DNA from: Frateuria_A sp051900535
GTDB lineage: Bacteria > Pseudomonadota > Gammaproteobacteria > Xanthomonadales > Rhodanobacteraceae
DNA length: 64,000 nt
Direction of reading: 5' to 3'
NCBI RefSeq assembly: GCF_051900535.1
Contig: NZ_JBHZGI010000004.1
Location: forward strand, 62,001-126,000
The notes under the pieces were generated by a model, which was not told where the DNA came from, did no database searches, and saw only the letters and a list, made by a program, of their open reading frames with translations. The translations under genes were made by a program, and so were the position numbers. Below, in pieces: positions 1 through 8,500 of this stretch; within the stretch, counting starts at the first letter, position 1, and every line of letters begins with the position of its first letter.

Positions 1-1
1 C

Positions 2-208
2 GTCGCCAACATCCTGGCCGGCCCGCTCGCCGAGCTCGCCCCGACGTTCGCCGCCGCCTGCAAGAGCGGCGCGCCCTTTGCCATCTCCGGCATCCTGGCC
101 GGTCAGCAGGACGAGCTGCTGGCGCGCTACGCCGAATGGTTCGACGACCTGCGCGTGGACGCGCGCGAGGACTGGATCCGCATCAGCGGCCACCGTCGCC
201 ACACCTGA
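2..208 (+). CDS. prmA: Ribosomal protein L11 methyltransferase, C-terminal part (5' end cut by window)
   Basis: Only the last 68 residues are present, so the start lies outside the window. The fragment reads VANILAGPLAELAP and later SGILAGQQDELL and YAEWF. These match the end of PrmA, where the NILAxPL motif forms part of the SAM-methyltransferase fold. PrmA trimethylates ribosomal protein L11 in the cytoplasm. In Xanthomonadales prmA commonly precedes a DUF3426 gene, fis and purH, and the same order follows here. The assignment rests on the motif and on synteny. The catalytic N-terminal half cannot be judged. Confidence 0.85.
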   Translation, partial: VANILAGPLAELAPTFAAACKSGAPFAISGILAGQQDELLARYAEWFDDLRVDAREDWIRISGHRRHT

Positions 209-301
209 TCCTTTCCCCGCGGCGAGGGGGAGGTTAGGCAGGGAACAACGCGTCAGCCGGGCCATTGCTCCTTATCGCATCGTGCAACGTGCGCTTGCGC
301 T

Positions 302-330
302 CCGACAAACGCCGGCTTTCCCTTTACTCT
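302..330 (+). promoter_or_regulatory. Candidate promoter giving a nearly leaderless transcript
   Basis: A -35-like CCGACA (302-307) and a -10-like TACTCT (325-330) are separated by 17 nt. Only 7 nt lie between the -10 and the ATG at 338, so transcription would begin at or next to the start codon. No Shine-Dalgarno sequence is visible, which fits leaderless translation. This is a pattern match only. Confidence 0.4.
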
Positions 331-337
331 TGCCGGC

Positions 338-1117
338 ATGTACACCCAGTGCCCCGACTGCCGCACGGTCTTCTCGCTCGACGCGAGCGTGCTGGCGCAT
401 GCGCGCGGGGCGGTGATATGCGGCAATTGCGAAACCCTGTTCGACGCGCTGGACACGCTCGCCGACCAGTTGCCGCCCGAACCCTTCCGGCAGCTCCCGG
501 GCACCACCCGCTCCGAAGAAGCACCCAAGCTCGACGTGGCGATCTACCGTCCGCGCGAAGACGTGCCCGTCGCCGCCGTCGAACCGGCGCCGGCGGCGCC
601 CGCGTTCACCCCGCGCTTCGTCAACGAACGGCGCGCCCCGCGCCAGCGCCCGCGACGCTGGCCATGGCTGCTCACCTGCATGCTGCTGGCGCTGTTGCTG
701 GCGGCGCAGGTGGCCTGGGCCAAGCGCGACGTGCTGATCGCAAACCCGTCCATCGGTGCGTGGTTGCGCCAGGCCTGTACCTCGCTGGGCTGCCAGCTGC
801 CGCTGGTTCGCGACGTGCATCGCCTGCACCTGGTCGCACGCGACGTGCAGGCGCATCCCAGCGTGCCCGGCGCGTTGATGATCAGCGCCAACGTCCGCAA
901 CGACGCACCGTTCGCGCAGCCCTACCCGGTGGTTTCGCTGACGCTCTCCGACGCCGATGGACACCGCGTGGCGATGCGCCGCCTGCACCCGTCCGAATAC
1001 CTGGACGATGACGCGGTGCTGCGCGCCGGCCTGGCGCCTGGCGCCAGTGCAGCGCTGTTGATCGAAGTCGCCGACCCCGGCAATCGCGCGGTCGCATTCG
1101 AATTCGGTTTCGAATGA
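338..1117 (+). CDS. Zinc-ribbon, single-pass membrane protein (DUF3426)
   Basis: A 259-residue protein. The N-terminus carries a short zinc ribbon, CPDC at residues 5-8 and CGNC about 20 residues later, of the MJ0042 type. An acidic and proline-rich linker follows. One transmembrane segment sits at about 108-127 (LLTCMLLALLLAAQ). The C-terminal half (about 135-259) is the DUF3426 domain, ending in a beta-rich region that is probably periplasmic. The function of the family is unknown. Its steady place between prmA and fis in Xanthomonadales is the best contextual clue. The ATG at 338 fits because the CPDC motif begins only four residues later. Confidence 0.85.
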   Translation: MYTQCPDCRTVFSLDASVLAHARGAVICGNCETLFDALDTLADQLPPEPFRQLPGTTRSEEAPKLDVAIYRPREDVPVAAVEPAPAAPAFTPRFVNERRAPRQRPRRWPWLLTCMLLALLLAAQVAWAKRDVLIANPSIGAWLRQACTSLGCQLPLVRDVHRLHLVARDVQAHPSVPGALMISANVRNDAPFAQPYPVVSLTLSDADGHRVAMRRLHPSEYLDDDAVLRAGLAPGASAALLIEVADPGNRAVAFEFGFE

Positions 1118-1142
1118 AACGAAAAGTCGCGGGCGCCAGCAC

Positions 1143-1171
1143 TTAAAATTATCGGCCGTCGCCGGTACACT
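1143..1171 (+). promoter_or_regulatory. Candidate fis promoter
   Basis: TTAAAA (1143-1148) and TACACT (1166-1171) are spaced by 17 nt, in an AT-richer patch just after the DUF3426 stop. This would give a leader of about 100 nt before the fis GTG. It is a pattern match only. Confidence 0.35.
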
Positions 1172-1281
1172 CGCCCCCTCGCGCATGCGGTCATCGCATG
1201 CCAAGCGCGCCATGCCGGCGAGATCCACCACCACCCTTGCAGCGGCCACGCAGCCGCCGCGTCGCTCGTGAGGTACTGCCT

Positions 1282-1566
1282 GTGAACGCCGTCCGATTGC
1301 CTGTCAACGAGGCCATCCGGGAGCCCCAGTCGTCGCAGAGCGCGCTGGGCGAGTGCGTCAGCCGTACCGTGCGCCGCTACCTGGCCGACATTGGCGACAC
1401 CGAATGCGACGAAGGCCTGCACGCACTGGTGATCCGTGAAGTCGAAGGACCGCTGCTGCGCGAAGTGCTGGCGTTCCATGACGGCAACCAGAGCCGCGCC
1501 GCGGCCGTGCTGGGCATCAACCGCGCCACGCTGCGCAAGAAGCTCTCCGCGCACGGCCTGCTGTAA
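1282..1566 (+). CDS. fis: Fis family nucleoid-associated DNA-binding protein
   Basis: A 94-residue protein, close to the 98 of E. coli Fis. The C-terminus holds the helix-turn-helix NQSRAAAVLGINRATLRKKL at about residues 69-88, the DNA-bending domain of Fis. The middle contains the dimerising helices, including PLLREVL. I chose the GTG at 1282 because GAGGT (1270-1274) lies 7-8 nt upstream and the product then has family length. An ATG at 1198 would add 28 low-complexity arginine- and proline-rich residues. Fis regulates rRNA genes, recombination and many promoters. It is followed by purH across a 184-nt gap. Confidence 0.9.
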   Translation: MNAVRLPVNEAIREPQSSQSALGECVSRTVRRYLADIGDTECDEGLHALVIREVEGPLLREVLAFHDGNQSRAAAVLGINRATLRKKLSAHGLL

Positions 1567-1640
1567 TCCCTTGTTCCCCCGTGGGAGCCCGCATGTGGGC
1601 GTCGCCGTTAGGGGAATCGCGAAAAGGTATCGCCCGCAAT

Positions 1641-1660
1641 CGGGTTTCCATGCAAACCCG
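1641..1660. other. Hairpin between fis and purH
   Basis: A perfect 7-bp inverted repeat, CGGGTTT (1641-1647) and AAACCCG (1654-1660), with a 6-nt loop. No T-run follows, so it is not a convincing intrinsic terminator. It could be a weak terminator for fis or part of a repeat remnant (GTGGGAGCCCGCATGTGGGC starts near 1581). The rest of 1567-1692 holds nothing I recognise. Confidence 0.3.
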
Positions 1661-1692
1661 TTCGCGTGCGTTTGGACGTTTGGCCGTCCAAA

Positions 1693-1721
1693 ACGACATG
1701 CCCTCCCGCCCGCGTTATAAT
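1693..1721 (+). promoter_or_regulatory. Candidate purH promoter
   Basis: The -10 is a perfect TATAAT (1716-1721). A -35-like ACGACA (1693-1698) sits 17 nt upstream. The leader to the purH ATG is about 23 nt. I see no convincing PurR operator overlapping it. Confidence 0.55.
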
Positions 1722-1750
1722 CGACGGCTTCCCCCACCCTGGAAGCCGCC

Positions 1751-3355
1751 ATGCCCGCCGTCACCCCGATCCGCCGCGCCCTGCTCAGCGTCTCCGACAA
1801 GACCGGGCTGATCGAACTCGGCCGGCGCCTTGCCGCCAAGGGCGTGCAACTGCTTTCCACCGGCGGCAGCGCCAAGGCGCTGCGCGAAGCCGGTATCGCG
1901 GTGACCGACGTCAGCGAGCTGACCAGCTTCCCCGAGATCATGGACGGCCGCGTCAAGACGCTGCATCCGAAGGTGCATGGCGGCCTGCTCGGCCGGCGCG
2001 GAACCGACGACGCGGTGATGGCCGAACTCGGCATCGCGCCGATCGATCTGCTGGTGCTCAACCTCTATCCGTTCGAGCAGACCGTCGCCAAGCCCGGCTG
2101 CACGCTGGAGCAGGCGATCGAGAACATCGACATCGGCGGCCCGGCGATGCTGCGTTCGGCGGCGAAGAACTGGGCAGACGTTGCCGTTCTGACCGCGCCG
2201 GAACAATACGAGGAGGCGCTCGCCGAGATCGAGCGCGACGGCGGCCTTTCACGCGCCAGCCGCTTCAAGCTGGCGGTGGCCGCGTTCAACCGCGTGTCCG
2301 ACTATGACGGCGCGATCAGCGACTATCTCTCGTCCCTCAAGCTCAACGAAGCGCACGACGCGATCGCCGGCCACGAAGCCTTCGGGGGCCAGGCCAACGG
2401 CCGCTTCGTCAAGCTCATGGACCTGCGCTATGGCGAGAATCCGCACCAGAGCGCCGCGTTCTATCGCGACCTGTATCCGGCGCCGGGTACGCTCGCGACC
2501 TTCCGCCAGTTGCAGGGCAAGGAACTGTCGTTCAACAACATCGCCGACGCCGACGCGGCGTGGGAATGCGTGCGCAGCTTCGTCAAGCCGGCCTGCGTGA
2601 TCGTCAAGCACGCCAACCCGTGCGGCGTGGCGGTGAGCCTGGACGGCATCGGCACGGCTTACGACCTTGCGTTCCAGACCGATCCGACCTCGGCTTTCGG
2701 CGGCATCATCGCGTTCAACCGCGAGGTCGACGGTGCCACCGCGCGCGCCATCGTCGAGCGCCAGTTCGTCGAGGTGGTGCTGGCGCCGGGTTATGCCGAC
2801 GAGGCACTGAAGGCGTTCGCGAAAAAGGGCAACGTGCGTGTGCTGGAAATCCCGGCGCCGGCCGACGGCGACCTGCGCGCTCCGCACCCGGGCATGAACG
2901 TCAAGCGCGTGGGCTCGGGCCTGCTGATCCAGACCGCCGACACCGGGATGATCGGCGCGGCCGACCTCAAGGTCGTCACGAAGCGTGCGCCCACGCCCGA
3001 GCAGATCGACGACCTGATCTTCGCCTGGAAGGTGGCCAAGTTCGTCAAGTCCAACGCGATCGTCTACGCGAAGAACCGGCAGACCATCGGCATCGGCGCC
3101 GGCCAGATGAGCCGTGTGTACAGCGCGAAGATCGCCGGCATCAAGGCGGCCGACGAGAAGCTCGAAGTGCGCGGATCGGTGATGGCCTCGGACGCCTTCT
3201 TCCCGTTCCGCGACGGCATCGATGCGGCGGCCGAGGCGGGCATCGCGGCGGTCATCCAGCCCGGCGGCTCGATGCGCGATGCCGAGGTCATCGCCGCGGC
3301 GGACGAGCACGACATGGCGATGGTGTTCACCGGCGTGCGGCACTTCCGCCATTGA
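1751..3355 (+). CDS. purH: Bifunctional AICAR transformylase / IMP cyclohydrolase
   Basis: This enzyme catalyses the last two steps of de novo IMP synthesis in the cytoplasm. At 534 residues it matches the usual 520-530. The N-terminal MGS-like IMP cyclohydrolase domain (about 1-150) begins RRALLSVSDKTGL and includes the LSTGGSAKAL phosphate-binding region. The C-terminal AICAR formyltransferase domain contains the catalytic Lys-His in KHANPCG (about residues 286-292), SAFGGI, and the late motifs QPGGSMRDAEV and FTGVRHFRH at the extreme C-terminus. It has its own promoter-like sequence. In many relatives purD follows; here it does not, and repeat debris and unrelated genes come next. Confidence 0.97.
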   Translation: MPAVTPIRRALLSVSDKTGLIELGRRLAAKGVQLLSTGGSAKALREAGIAVTDVSELTSFPEIMDGRVKTLHPKVHGGLLGRRGTDDAVMAELGIAPIDLLVLNLYPFEQTVAKPGCTLEQAIENIDIGGPAMLRSAAKNWADVAVLTAPEQYEEALAEIERDGGLSRASRFKLAVAAFNRVSDYDGAISDYLSSLKLNEAHDAIAGHEAFGGQANGRFVKLMDLRYGENPHQSAAFYRDLYPAPGTLATFRQLQGKELSFNNIADADAAWECVRSFVKPACVIVKHANPCGVAVSLDGIGTAYDLAFQTDPTSAFGGIIAFNREVDGATARAIVERQFVEVVLAPGYADEALKAFAKKGNVRVLEIPAPADGDLRAPHPGMNVKRVGSGLLIQTADTGMIGAADLKVVTKRAPTPEQIDDLIFAWKVAKFVKSNAIVYAKNRQTIGIGAGQMSRVYSAKIAGIKAADEKLEVRGSVMASDAFFPFRDGIDAAAEAGIAAVIQPGGSMRDAEVIAAADEHDMAMVFTGVRHFRH

Positions 3356-3360
3356 GTTTT

Positions 3361-3478
3361 GGAACCCCTCTCCCGCCGGGACAGGGGTTCGTGGCGAGGG
3401 TCCGGGCGAACGCGTTCCGCGGCGAGATCGAACCCTCATCCGTCGCTGCGCGTCGCCTTCTCACGGACGAAGAGGAAA
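3361..3478. repeat. Degenerate extragenic palindromes between purH and the next gene
   Basis: AACCCCT (3363-3369) and AGGGGTT (3383-3389) form a hairpin inside a decayed relative of the CCCTCTCCC repeat found elsewhere in the window. A second piece, beginning AACCCTCATCCG near 3430, resembles another common Xanthomonadales palindrome. There is no T-run. It may still help stop transcription after purH. Confidence 0.4.
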
Positions 3479-3763
3479 CTACACGAAGCGCTGCACCAAC
3501 CGCCGCCACTCCTGCTCCGGAGCATCGTTGCAGAACGGCAGCCCGGCCCGCCCATACCAGTAGCGGGCATTGTCCAGATCGCCTTCGAGCCGGTGCACGT
3601 GCGCGTGGATCGCGGCGGCGCCGGAGTCATCCAGCAGCTGCACCAGATGGTGCGCACGCTCGGGCTCGCCGTGGCCCAGCCACCACAGCGGCTGCAGATG
3701 GTCGGACAGGCCGGCGGGCGGCATGCCGCCGGCGAGCGACGCTTCGAACCGGGCCTGGTCCAT
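3479..3763 (-). CDS. Small conserved hypothetical protein (94 aa)
   Basis: A 94-residue soluble, helical protein with no signal peptide. It reads through PLWWLGHGE, AAAIHAHVHRLEGD and NARYWYGRAG. The last two resemble a TPR-like helix pair in which a residue count precedes YWYxRAG, a pattern I associate with uncharacterised proteobacterial proteins. I cannot assign a function. It is divergent from the GST gene, with 77 nt between the two starts, so the two may share a regulatory region. Confidence 0.65.
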   Translation of the reverse strand: MDQARFEASLAGGMPPAGLSDHLQPLWWLGHGEPERAHHLVQLLDDSGAAAIHAHVHRLEGDLDNARYWYGRAGLPFCNDAPEQEWRRLVQRFV

Positions 3764-3813
3764 ACGGGTGCCGATTGTGCGCCCTCACGGCGCCTTGTGG
3801 TATCGATTGCGAG

Positions 3814-3839
3814 GCTTGGCCTATACGCGGAGGCCAAGC
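3814..3839. promoter_or_regulatory. Perfect 9-bp inverted repeat directly before the GST start
   Basis: GCTTGGCCT (3814-3822) and AGGCCAAGC (3831-3839) are perfect inverted repeats around an 8-nt centre, ending one base before the ATG at 3841. The likely Shine-Dalgarno GGAGG (3829-3833) runs into the right arm. It could be an operator or an RNA hairpin that hides the ribosome binding site. Confidence 0.4.
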
Positions 3840-3840
3840 G

Positions 3841-4548
3841 ATGACCTACGAGCTTTACTACTGGACCGGCATCCAGGGGCGCGGCGAGTTCGTCCGCCTC
3901 GCACTGGAAGATGCCGGCGCGGACTACATCGACGTCGCCCGCCATCGCGGCGATGCGGTGATGGATCCCTTCCTCAGCGGCGAGAGCACCGAGGACGCAC
4001 TGCCCTTCGCCCCACCCTTCCTCCGCGCCGGTCACCTGCTGATCGCGCAGACCGCCGCCATCCTGGCCTACCTGGGCCAGCACCTGCGGCTGGTGCCCGA
4101 GGGCGAGGCGCGGCGCATCCACGCCAACCAGCTGCAGCTGACCATCGCCGACCTGGTGGCGGAGATCCACGACAGCCACCATCCCATCGCCGCCAGCCTC
4201 TACTACGAGGACCAGCGGCAGGAAGCGAAACGCCGCGCCGCCGACCTGCGCAAGCACCGGCTGCCGAAGTACCTGGGCTATTTCGAGCAGGTGCTGGCGC
4301 GCTCGGATGGCCGCCACGCGCTGGGCGAGCACTCCTACGTCGACCTGTCGCTGTTCCAGCTGATGGCCGGCCTGGACTACGCATTCCCCAACACCATGCG
4401 CGGCCTGCGCAAGGATCTGCCGCGACTGTGCGCGCTGGCCGAAGAGATTGCGCAACGCCCGCGCATCGCCGCCTACCTCGCTTCGCCGCGACGCCTGCCG
4501 TTCAACGACCAGGGCATCTTCCGCCATTACCCCGAGCTGGACGGTTAG
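3841..4548 (+). CDS. Glutathione S-transferase family protein
   Basis: A 235-residue two-domain GST. The N-terminal thioredoxin-like domain begins YELYYWTGIQGRGEFVRLALEDAG, the arrangement of sigma- and alpha-like GSTs, with a tyrosine in the catalytic region. It ends with the glutathione-binding motif QTAAILAYLG (QT/S motif). The all-helical C-terminal domain contains YVDLSLFQLMAGLDY, which matches the usual N-capping box region. It probably conjugates glutathione to an unidentified electrophile in the cytoplasm. The start at 3841 has GGAGG upstream. Confidence 0.85.
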   Translation: MTYELYYWTGIQGRGEFVRLALEDAGADYIDVARHRGDAVMDPFLSGESTEDALPFAPPFLRAGHLLIAQTAAILAYLGQHLRLVPEGEARRIHANQLQLTIADLVAEIHDSHHPIAASLYYEDQRQEAKRRAADLRKHRLPKYLGYFEQVLARSDGRHALGEHSYVDLSLFQLMAGLDYAFPNTMRGLRKDLPRLCALAEEIAQRPRIAAYLASPRRLPFNDQGIFRHYPELDG

Positions 4549-4560
4549 CCCGAGAATCCC

Positions 4561-4584
4561 CTTGCAGGAGCGGCCATCGCGATG
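4561..4584. repeat. Half copy of the GCAGGAGCG palindrome
   Basis: CTTGCAGGAGCGGCCATCGC resembles the arms of the second repeat family seen complete at 57006-57095. It lies between the convergent GST and transporter genes. Confidence 0.35.
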
Positions 4585-4585
4585 T

Positions 4586-5032
4586 TCAGAACAACGCGAT
4601 GACAACGGCACCGGCGACGATCAGCCCCCCGCCGACCAGCATCGGCGCGCTCGGCTTCTCGCCCAGGAACACCAGCCCGAGCACGATCACCATCGCCACG
4701 CTGAGCTTGTCGATCGGCGCGACCTTGCTCACCGGTCCGAGCTGCAGTGCGCGGTAGTAGCAAAGCCACGACAGACCGGTGGCCACGCCGGAGAGGACCA
4801 GGAACATCCAGCTGTGCCACGGCAGTCCCGCCGGGCGAGCCCACTCGCCGCGCAGGCTAAGGATGCCGGCGGTGACGGCGAGGATCACCAGCGTGCGGAT
4901 GAAGGTGGCCAGGTTGGAGTTGATCCCGGCCACGCCAAGCTTGCCGAACAGCGCGGTGAGCGCCGCGAAGAACGCCGAGCCCAGCGCGAACAGCAGCCAG
5001 CTCTGGCGCGGGTCCATGGCCGGATCAGTCAC
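4586..5032 (-). CDS. EamA/DMT-family half-size transporter
   Basis: A 148-residue membrane protein with about five hydrophobic segments. It is half the length of the usual ten-helix EamA permease, so it resembles the four- or five-helix forms that work as dimers. The C-terminal half has the typical EamA end: YYRALQLGPVSKVAPIDKLS, then a helix and FLGEKPSAPMLVGGGLIVAGA. The substrate is unknown, and family members export metabolites. It follows the DUF2782 gene with an 8-nt overlap, so the two are probably one transcript. The start could instead be the internal ATG five residues later. Confidence 0.85.
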   Translation of the reverse strand: MTDPAMDPRQSWLLFALGSAFFAALTALFGKLGVAGINSNLATFIRTLVILAVTAGILSLRGEWARPAGLPWHSWMFLVLSGVATGLSWLCYYRALQLGPVSKVAPIDKLSVAMVIVLGLVFLGEKPSAPMLVGGGLIVAGAVVIALF

Positions 5033-5486
5033 CCGTGGAGGACGCCGGCGCGGGCTTGGACTTGCCCCACTCCAGGATCTTGTACATCACCGGGCGCGTC
5101 GGCTTCTGGCCGTGCTCGTCGACCAGCCGGCCGCTCGGGTCGACCATGTAGGTCTGCGCGATGCCGTTCGGCGGCGTGACCACCACCATGTAGAGCTGGC
5201 CGCTGCGGCGGTATTCCTGCACCACGTTCTCACCCTGCTGATGCACGCTGACCTCGGGCATCGGCTCGCCCGAGCGGATCGGCGCGGGTTTGCGCGGCAG
5301 CAGCGAGGTATTGGCCGGCGCCGGCGTCGCAGCCGGCTTCTGGGCCGGCGCCGGCGCGGTCGCCTTGACGCCCGGATCGTTCATCCCCGGCGGCGGCGGC
5401 ACGTTCACCGGCGGCGGGGTGGACTGGGCAAAAGCAGGCGCGGCCAGGAGCGCGGGGACGAAAACGAGCGCGGCGGAGAGCTTCAT
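5025..5486 (-). CDS. Exported DUF2782-type protein
   Basis: A 153-residue protein starting MKLSAALVFVPALLAAPAFAQ, a clear signal peptide. A proline- and alanine-rich linker follows (about 22-80). The C-terminal domain reads ENVVQEYRRSGQLYMVVVTP, GIAQTYMVDPSGRL and PVMYKILEWG, which matches the small DUF2782 family often found next to polA. I chose the ATG at 5486 over an in-frame ATG eleven codons upstream because it places the signal peptide at the N-terminus. The function is unknown. It is divergent from polA. Confidence 0.8.
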   Translation of the reverse strand: MKLSAALVFVPALLAAPAFAQSTPPPVNVPPPPGMNDPGVKATAPAPAQKPAATPAPANTSLLPRKPAPIRSGEPMPEVSVHQQGENVVQEYRRSGQLYMVVVTPPNGIAQTYMVDPSGRLVDEHGQKPTRPVMYKILEWGKSKPAPASSTGD

Positions 5487-5582
5487 GGCTTCGGGTCCGG
5501 GGATGTGTGCCGCGAGCATAGCAGCGGCCCTGGCGCGGCCCGGTGAACCGCGACCTCATGGCACGCGTGCGAGAATGGTCCG

Positions 5583-8309
5583 ATGGCACAGCTCATCCTG
5601 ATCGACGGCTCCTCCTACCTCTACCGCGCCTTCCATGCGCTGCCGCCGCTGACCAACGCGCGCGGCGAACCGACCGGAGCGCTGTTCGGCGTGGTCAACA
5701 TGCTGCGCGCGACGCTGAAAGCGCAGCCGGAGTACCTGGCCTTCGTCTGCGACGCGCCCGGGCGCACGTTCCGCGACGAGATCTACGCCGAGTACAAGGC
5801 CAACCGCGCGGCGATGCCCGACGACCTGCGCGCGCAGGTCGAGCCGATGATGGCGATCGTCGGCGCGCTCGGTTTCCCGATCCTGTGCGTGCCCGGCGTG
5901 GAGGCCGACGACGTGATCGGCACGCTGGCGCTGGCGGCCGCGGCGCAGGGCATCGACGTGACGATCTCCACCGGCGACAAGGACCTGGCCCAGCTGGTCG
6001 GCCCGCACGTCAAGCTGATCAACACGATGACCAGCACCACGCTGGACATCACCGGCGTCACCGACAAGTTCGGCGTGCCGCCGGAACGCATCGTCGACTT
6101 CCTCTCGCTCACCGGCGACAGCATCGACAACGTACCTGGCGTGACCAAGTGCGGCCCCAAGACCGCAGCCAAGTGGCTGGCCGAGTACGGCACGCTGGAC
6201 GGCGTGATCGCCAACGCCGACAAAATCGGGGGCAAGATCGGTGAATACCTGCGCGAAGCGCTGCCCAAGCTGCCGCTTTCGCGCGAGCTGGTCACCATCC
6301 GCACCGACCTTGAACTCGAGCACGGCCCGACCGATCTCACCTTGCGAGAGCGCGAAACCTCCACGTTGCGCGAGCTCTTCACCCGCTACGAATTCAAGGC
6401 GGCGCTCAGGGAACTGGACGCCGAAACGCTCGGCGAACCGGGTCCCGCGCCGGCCGCGGCGGCCGCTTCCGCACCAGCCACGCCGCCGCCTGCTGCCGCG
6501 AAGCCCGGCGACTACGAGCTGGTCACCTCGCCGGAGCGCTTCGAGCACTGGCTGCAGCAGCTGCGCGACGCGCCGCTGATCGCCTTCGACACCGAAACCA
6601 GCGACATCGACGCCATGCGCGCCGAGCTGATCGGCCTGTCCTTCGCGGTGGAGTCCGGCAAGGCCTGCTACATCCCGGTCGCGCACGATTACCCCGGCGC
6701 GCCATGGCAACTGGATCGCGAACAGGTGCTGCATGCGGTCAAGCCGCTGTTCGAGGATCCCTCGCGGCCGAAGCTGGGCCAGCACGCGAAGTACGACATC
6801 AACGTGCTGTCGCACTACGGCATCAGCGTGCAGGGCCTGCAGCACGATTCGATGCTGGCCTCCTATATCTGGAACGCCACCGCCACGCGCCACGACATGG
6901 ATTCGCTGGCCAGCCGCTACCTCAACTACCAGACCATCCGGTACGAAGACGTCGCCGGCAAGGGCGCCAAGCAGATCCCGTTCTCGCAGGTCGACCTGGA
7001 CACCGCCTGCCGCTACGCCGCCGAGGACGCCGACATCACCCTGCGGCTGCACGAGGCGCTGCAGCCGATGCTCGACTCCGTGCCGGCGCTCAAGCGTGTC
7101 TACGAGGAGATCGAGGTGCCGCTCGCACCCATCCTCGCCGGGATGGAACGCAAGGGCGTGCTGATCGACATCGACGAACTGCGCAAGCAGAGCCAGGAGC
7201 TGGGCAAGCGCATGCACGAGCTGCAGCAGCAGGCCTACGCCGAGGCCGGCTGCGCGTTCAGCCTGGACTCGCCGAAGCAGCTGCAGGCGATCCTGTTCGA
7301 CCAGCTGGGCTTGCGCGCGAAGCTCAAGACGCCCAAGCGCCAGCCCTCGACCAACGAGGAGGCGCTGGAGGCGATCGCCGACGACCACGCGCTGCCGCGA
7401 CTGATCCTGGACTACCGCGGCCTGGCCAAGCTGCGTTCCACCTATACCGACAAGCTGGCGCAGATGGTCAACCCGCGCACCGGCCGCGTGCACACCTGTT
7501 ACCACCAGGCCGCGGTGGCGACCGGGCGCATTTCCTCCTCCGATCCGAACCTGCAGAACATCCCGGTGCGCACCGACGAGGGCCGGCGCATCCGCGCGGC
7601 CTTCATCGCGCCGCCGGGCTGGCTGGTGATGGCGGCCGACTACTCGCAGATCGAGCTGCGCATCATGGCGCACCTGTCTGGCGACGAAGCGTTGCTGCGC
7701 GCCTTCAAGAGCGGCGGCGACGTGCACCGCGCTACCGCCGCCGAAGTGTTCGGCGTGGCGCCCGAGGACATCACGCTCAACCAGCGCCGCGCCGCCAAGG
7801 CGATCAACTTCGGCCTGATGTACGGCATGAGCGCATTCGGCCTGGCGCGGCAGCTGGGCATCGACCGCGGCGAGGCGAGCGACTACATGGCGCGCTACTT
7901 CTCGCGCTTCGCCGGCGTGCGCGCCTTCATGGACGCCACCCGCGAGCAGGCCCATCGGGACGGCTACGTGGAAACCATCTTCGGGCGGCGGCTCTACTTG
8001 GAGAACCTCAAGGCCCGCAACCAGGCGCTGCGTTCCGGCGCCGAGCGGGCGGCGGTGAACGCGCCGATGCAGGGCAGCGCGGCAGACATCATCAAGCGCG
8101 CGATGATCGCCATGGGTTCCTATCTCCGCGATCGCACCGACGCGCACATGCTCATGCAGGTGCACGACGAACTGGTCTTCGAGGTGCAGGAAGATGCCGT
8201 CGACACGATGCGCCAGGCGGTGATCGAGCGGATGTCCGGCGCCGCCGAGCTGGCCGTGCCGCTGGTCGTGGACGTTGGCGTCGGGTCGAACTGGGAGCAG
8301 GCGCACTAG
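5583..8309 (+). CDS. polA: DNA polymerase I
   Basis: A 908-residue full-length Pol I with all three activities. The N-terminal 5'-3' exonuclease (about 1-290) begins LILIDGSSYLYRAFHALP and has the helix-hairpin-helix around SIDNVPGVTKCGPKTA. The 3'-5' proofreading domain looks intact: FDTETSD, KYDINVL and YAAEDAD supply the acidic residues of Exo I-III. The polymerase domain has motif A (ADYSQIELRIMAHLSGD), the O helix RRAAKAINFGLMYG and motif C MQVHDELVFEV. It functions in Okazaki fragment processing and excision repair. A GAGAAT -10-like sequence (5571-5576) lies only 6 nt before the ATG, so the message may be leaderless. Confidence 0.98.
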   Translation: MAQLILIDGSSYLYRAFHALPPLTNARGEPTGALFGVVNMLRATLKAQPEYLAFVCDAPGRTFRDEIYAEYKANRAAMPDDLRAQVEPMMAIVGALGFPILCVPGVEADDVIGTLALAAAAQGIDVTISTGDKDLAQLVGPHVKLINTMTSTTLDITGVTDKFGVPPERIVDFLSLTGDSIDNVPGVTKCGPKTAAKWLAEYGTLDGVIANADKIGGKIGEYLREALPKLPLSRELVTIRTDLELEHGPTDLTLRERETSTLRELFTRYEFKAALRELDAETLGEPGPAPAAAAASAPATPPPAAAKPGDYELVTSPERFEHWLQQLRDAPLIAFDTETSDIDAMRAELIGLSFAVESGKACYIPVAHDYPGAPWQLDREQVLHAVKPLFEDPSRPKLGQHAKYDINVLSHYGISVQGLQHDSMLASYIWNATATRHDMDSLASRYLNYQTIRYEDVAGKGAKQIPFSQVDLDTACRYAAEDADITLRLHEALQPMLDSVPALKRVYEEIEVPLAPILAGMERKGVLIDIDELRKQSQELGKRMHELQQQAYAEAGCAFSLDSPKQLQAILFDQLGLRAKLKTPKRQPSTNEEALEAIADDHALPRLILDYRGLAKLRSTYTDKLAQMVNPRTGRVHTCYHQAAVATGRISSSDPNLQNIPVRTDEGRRIRAAFIAPPGWLVMAADYSQIELRIMAHLSGDEALLRAFKSGGDVHRATAAEVFGVAPEDITLNQRRAAKAINFGLMYGMSAFGLARQLGIDRGEASDYMARYFSRFAGVRAFMDATREQAHRDGYVETIFGRRLYLENLKARNQALRSGAERAAVNAPMQGSAADIIKRAMIAMGSYLRDRTDAHMLMQVHDELVFEVQEDAVDTMRQAVIERMSGAAELAVPLVVDVGVGSNWEQAH

Positions 8310-8478
8310 CAACCTGCTTTCGAGTCCTCTGCGTCCGGGGAGAGGGTTGGCTGAGGACCGGGGCTCGCGTGACAGTTAAAAATGCGTCTGGCCGAATCTG
8401 CTCCTCCCCAACGGCAGCGGAGCAGGATCTTGCGAATGAACGAACCCTGACCTGTTCCGGTCCTCGCCGGCGGGCTCC
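8310..8478. other. Intergenic stretch after polA with a decayed palindrome
   Basis: No gene is visible. CGGGGAGAGGGTTGG near 8337 is a decayed arm of the CCCTCTCCCC repeat family. The end of this stretch (8479-8484, TTGAAA) may be the -35 of the small RNA that follows. Confidence 0.4.
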
Positions 8479-8500
8479 TTGAAACTTTCCTACCCCGGAC

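Noticed and set aside
2560..3840. Open frame running from inside purH toward the GST
   Set aside because: It is out of frame with purH, becomes the GST frame only by chance, and the GST has its own start at 3841.
5556..8312. A 918-codon open frame antisense to polA
   Set aside because: It mirrors the codon structure of polA, has no family motif, and is a common artefact in high-GC genes.
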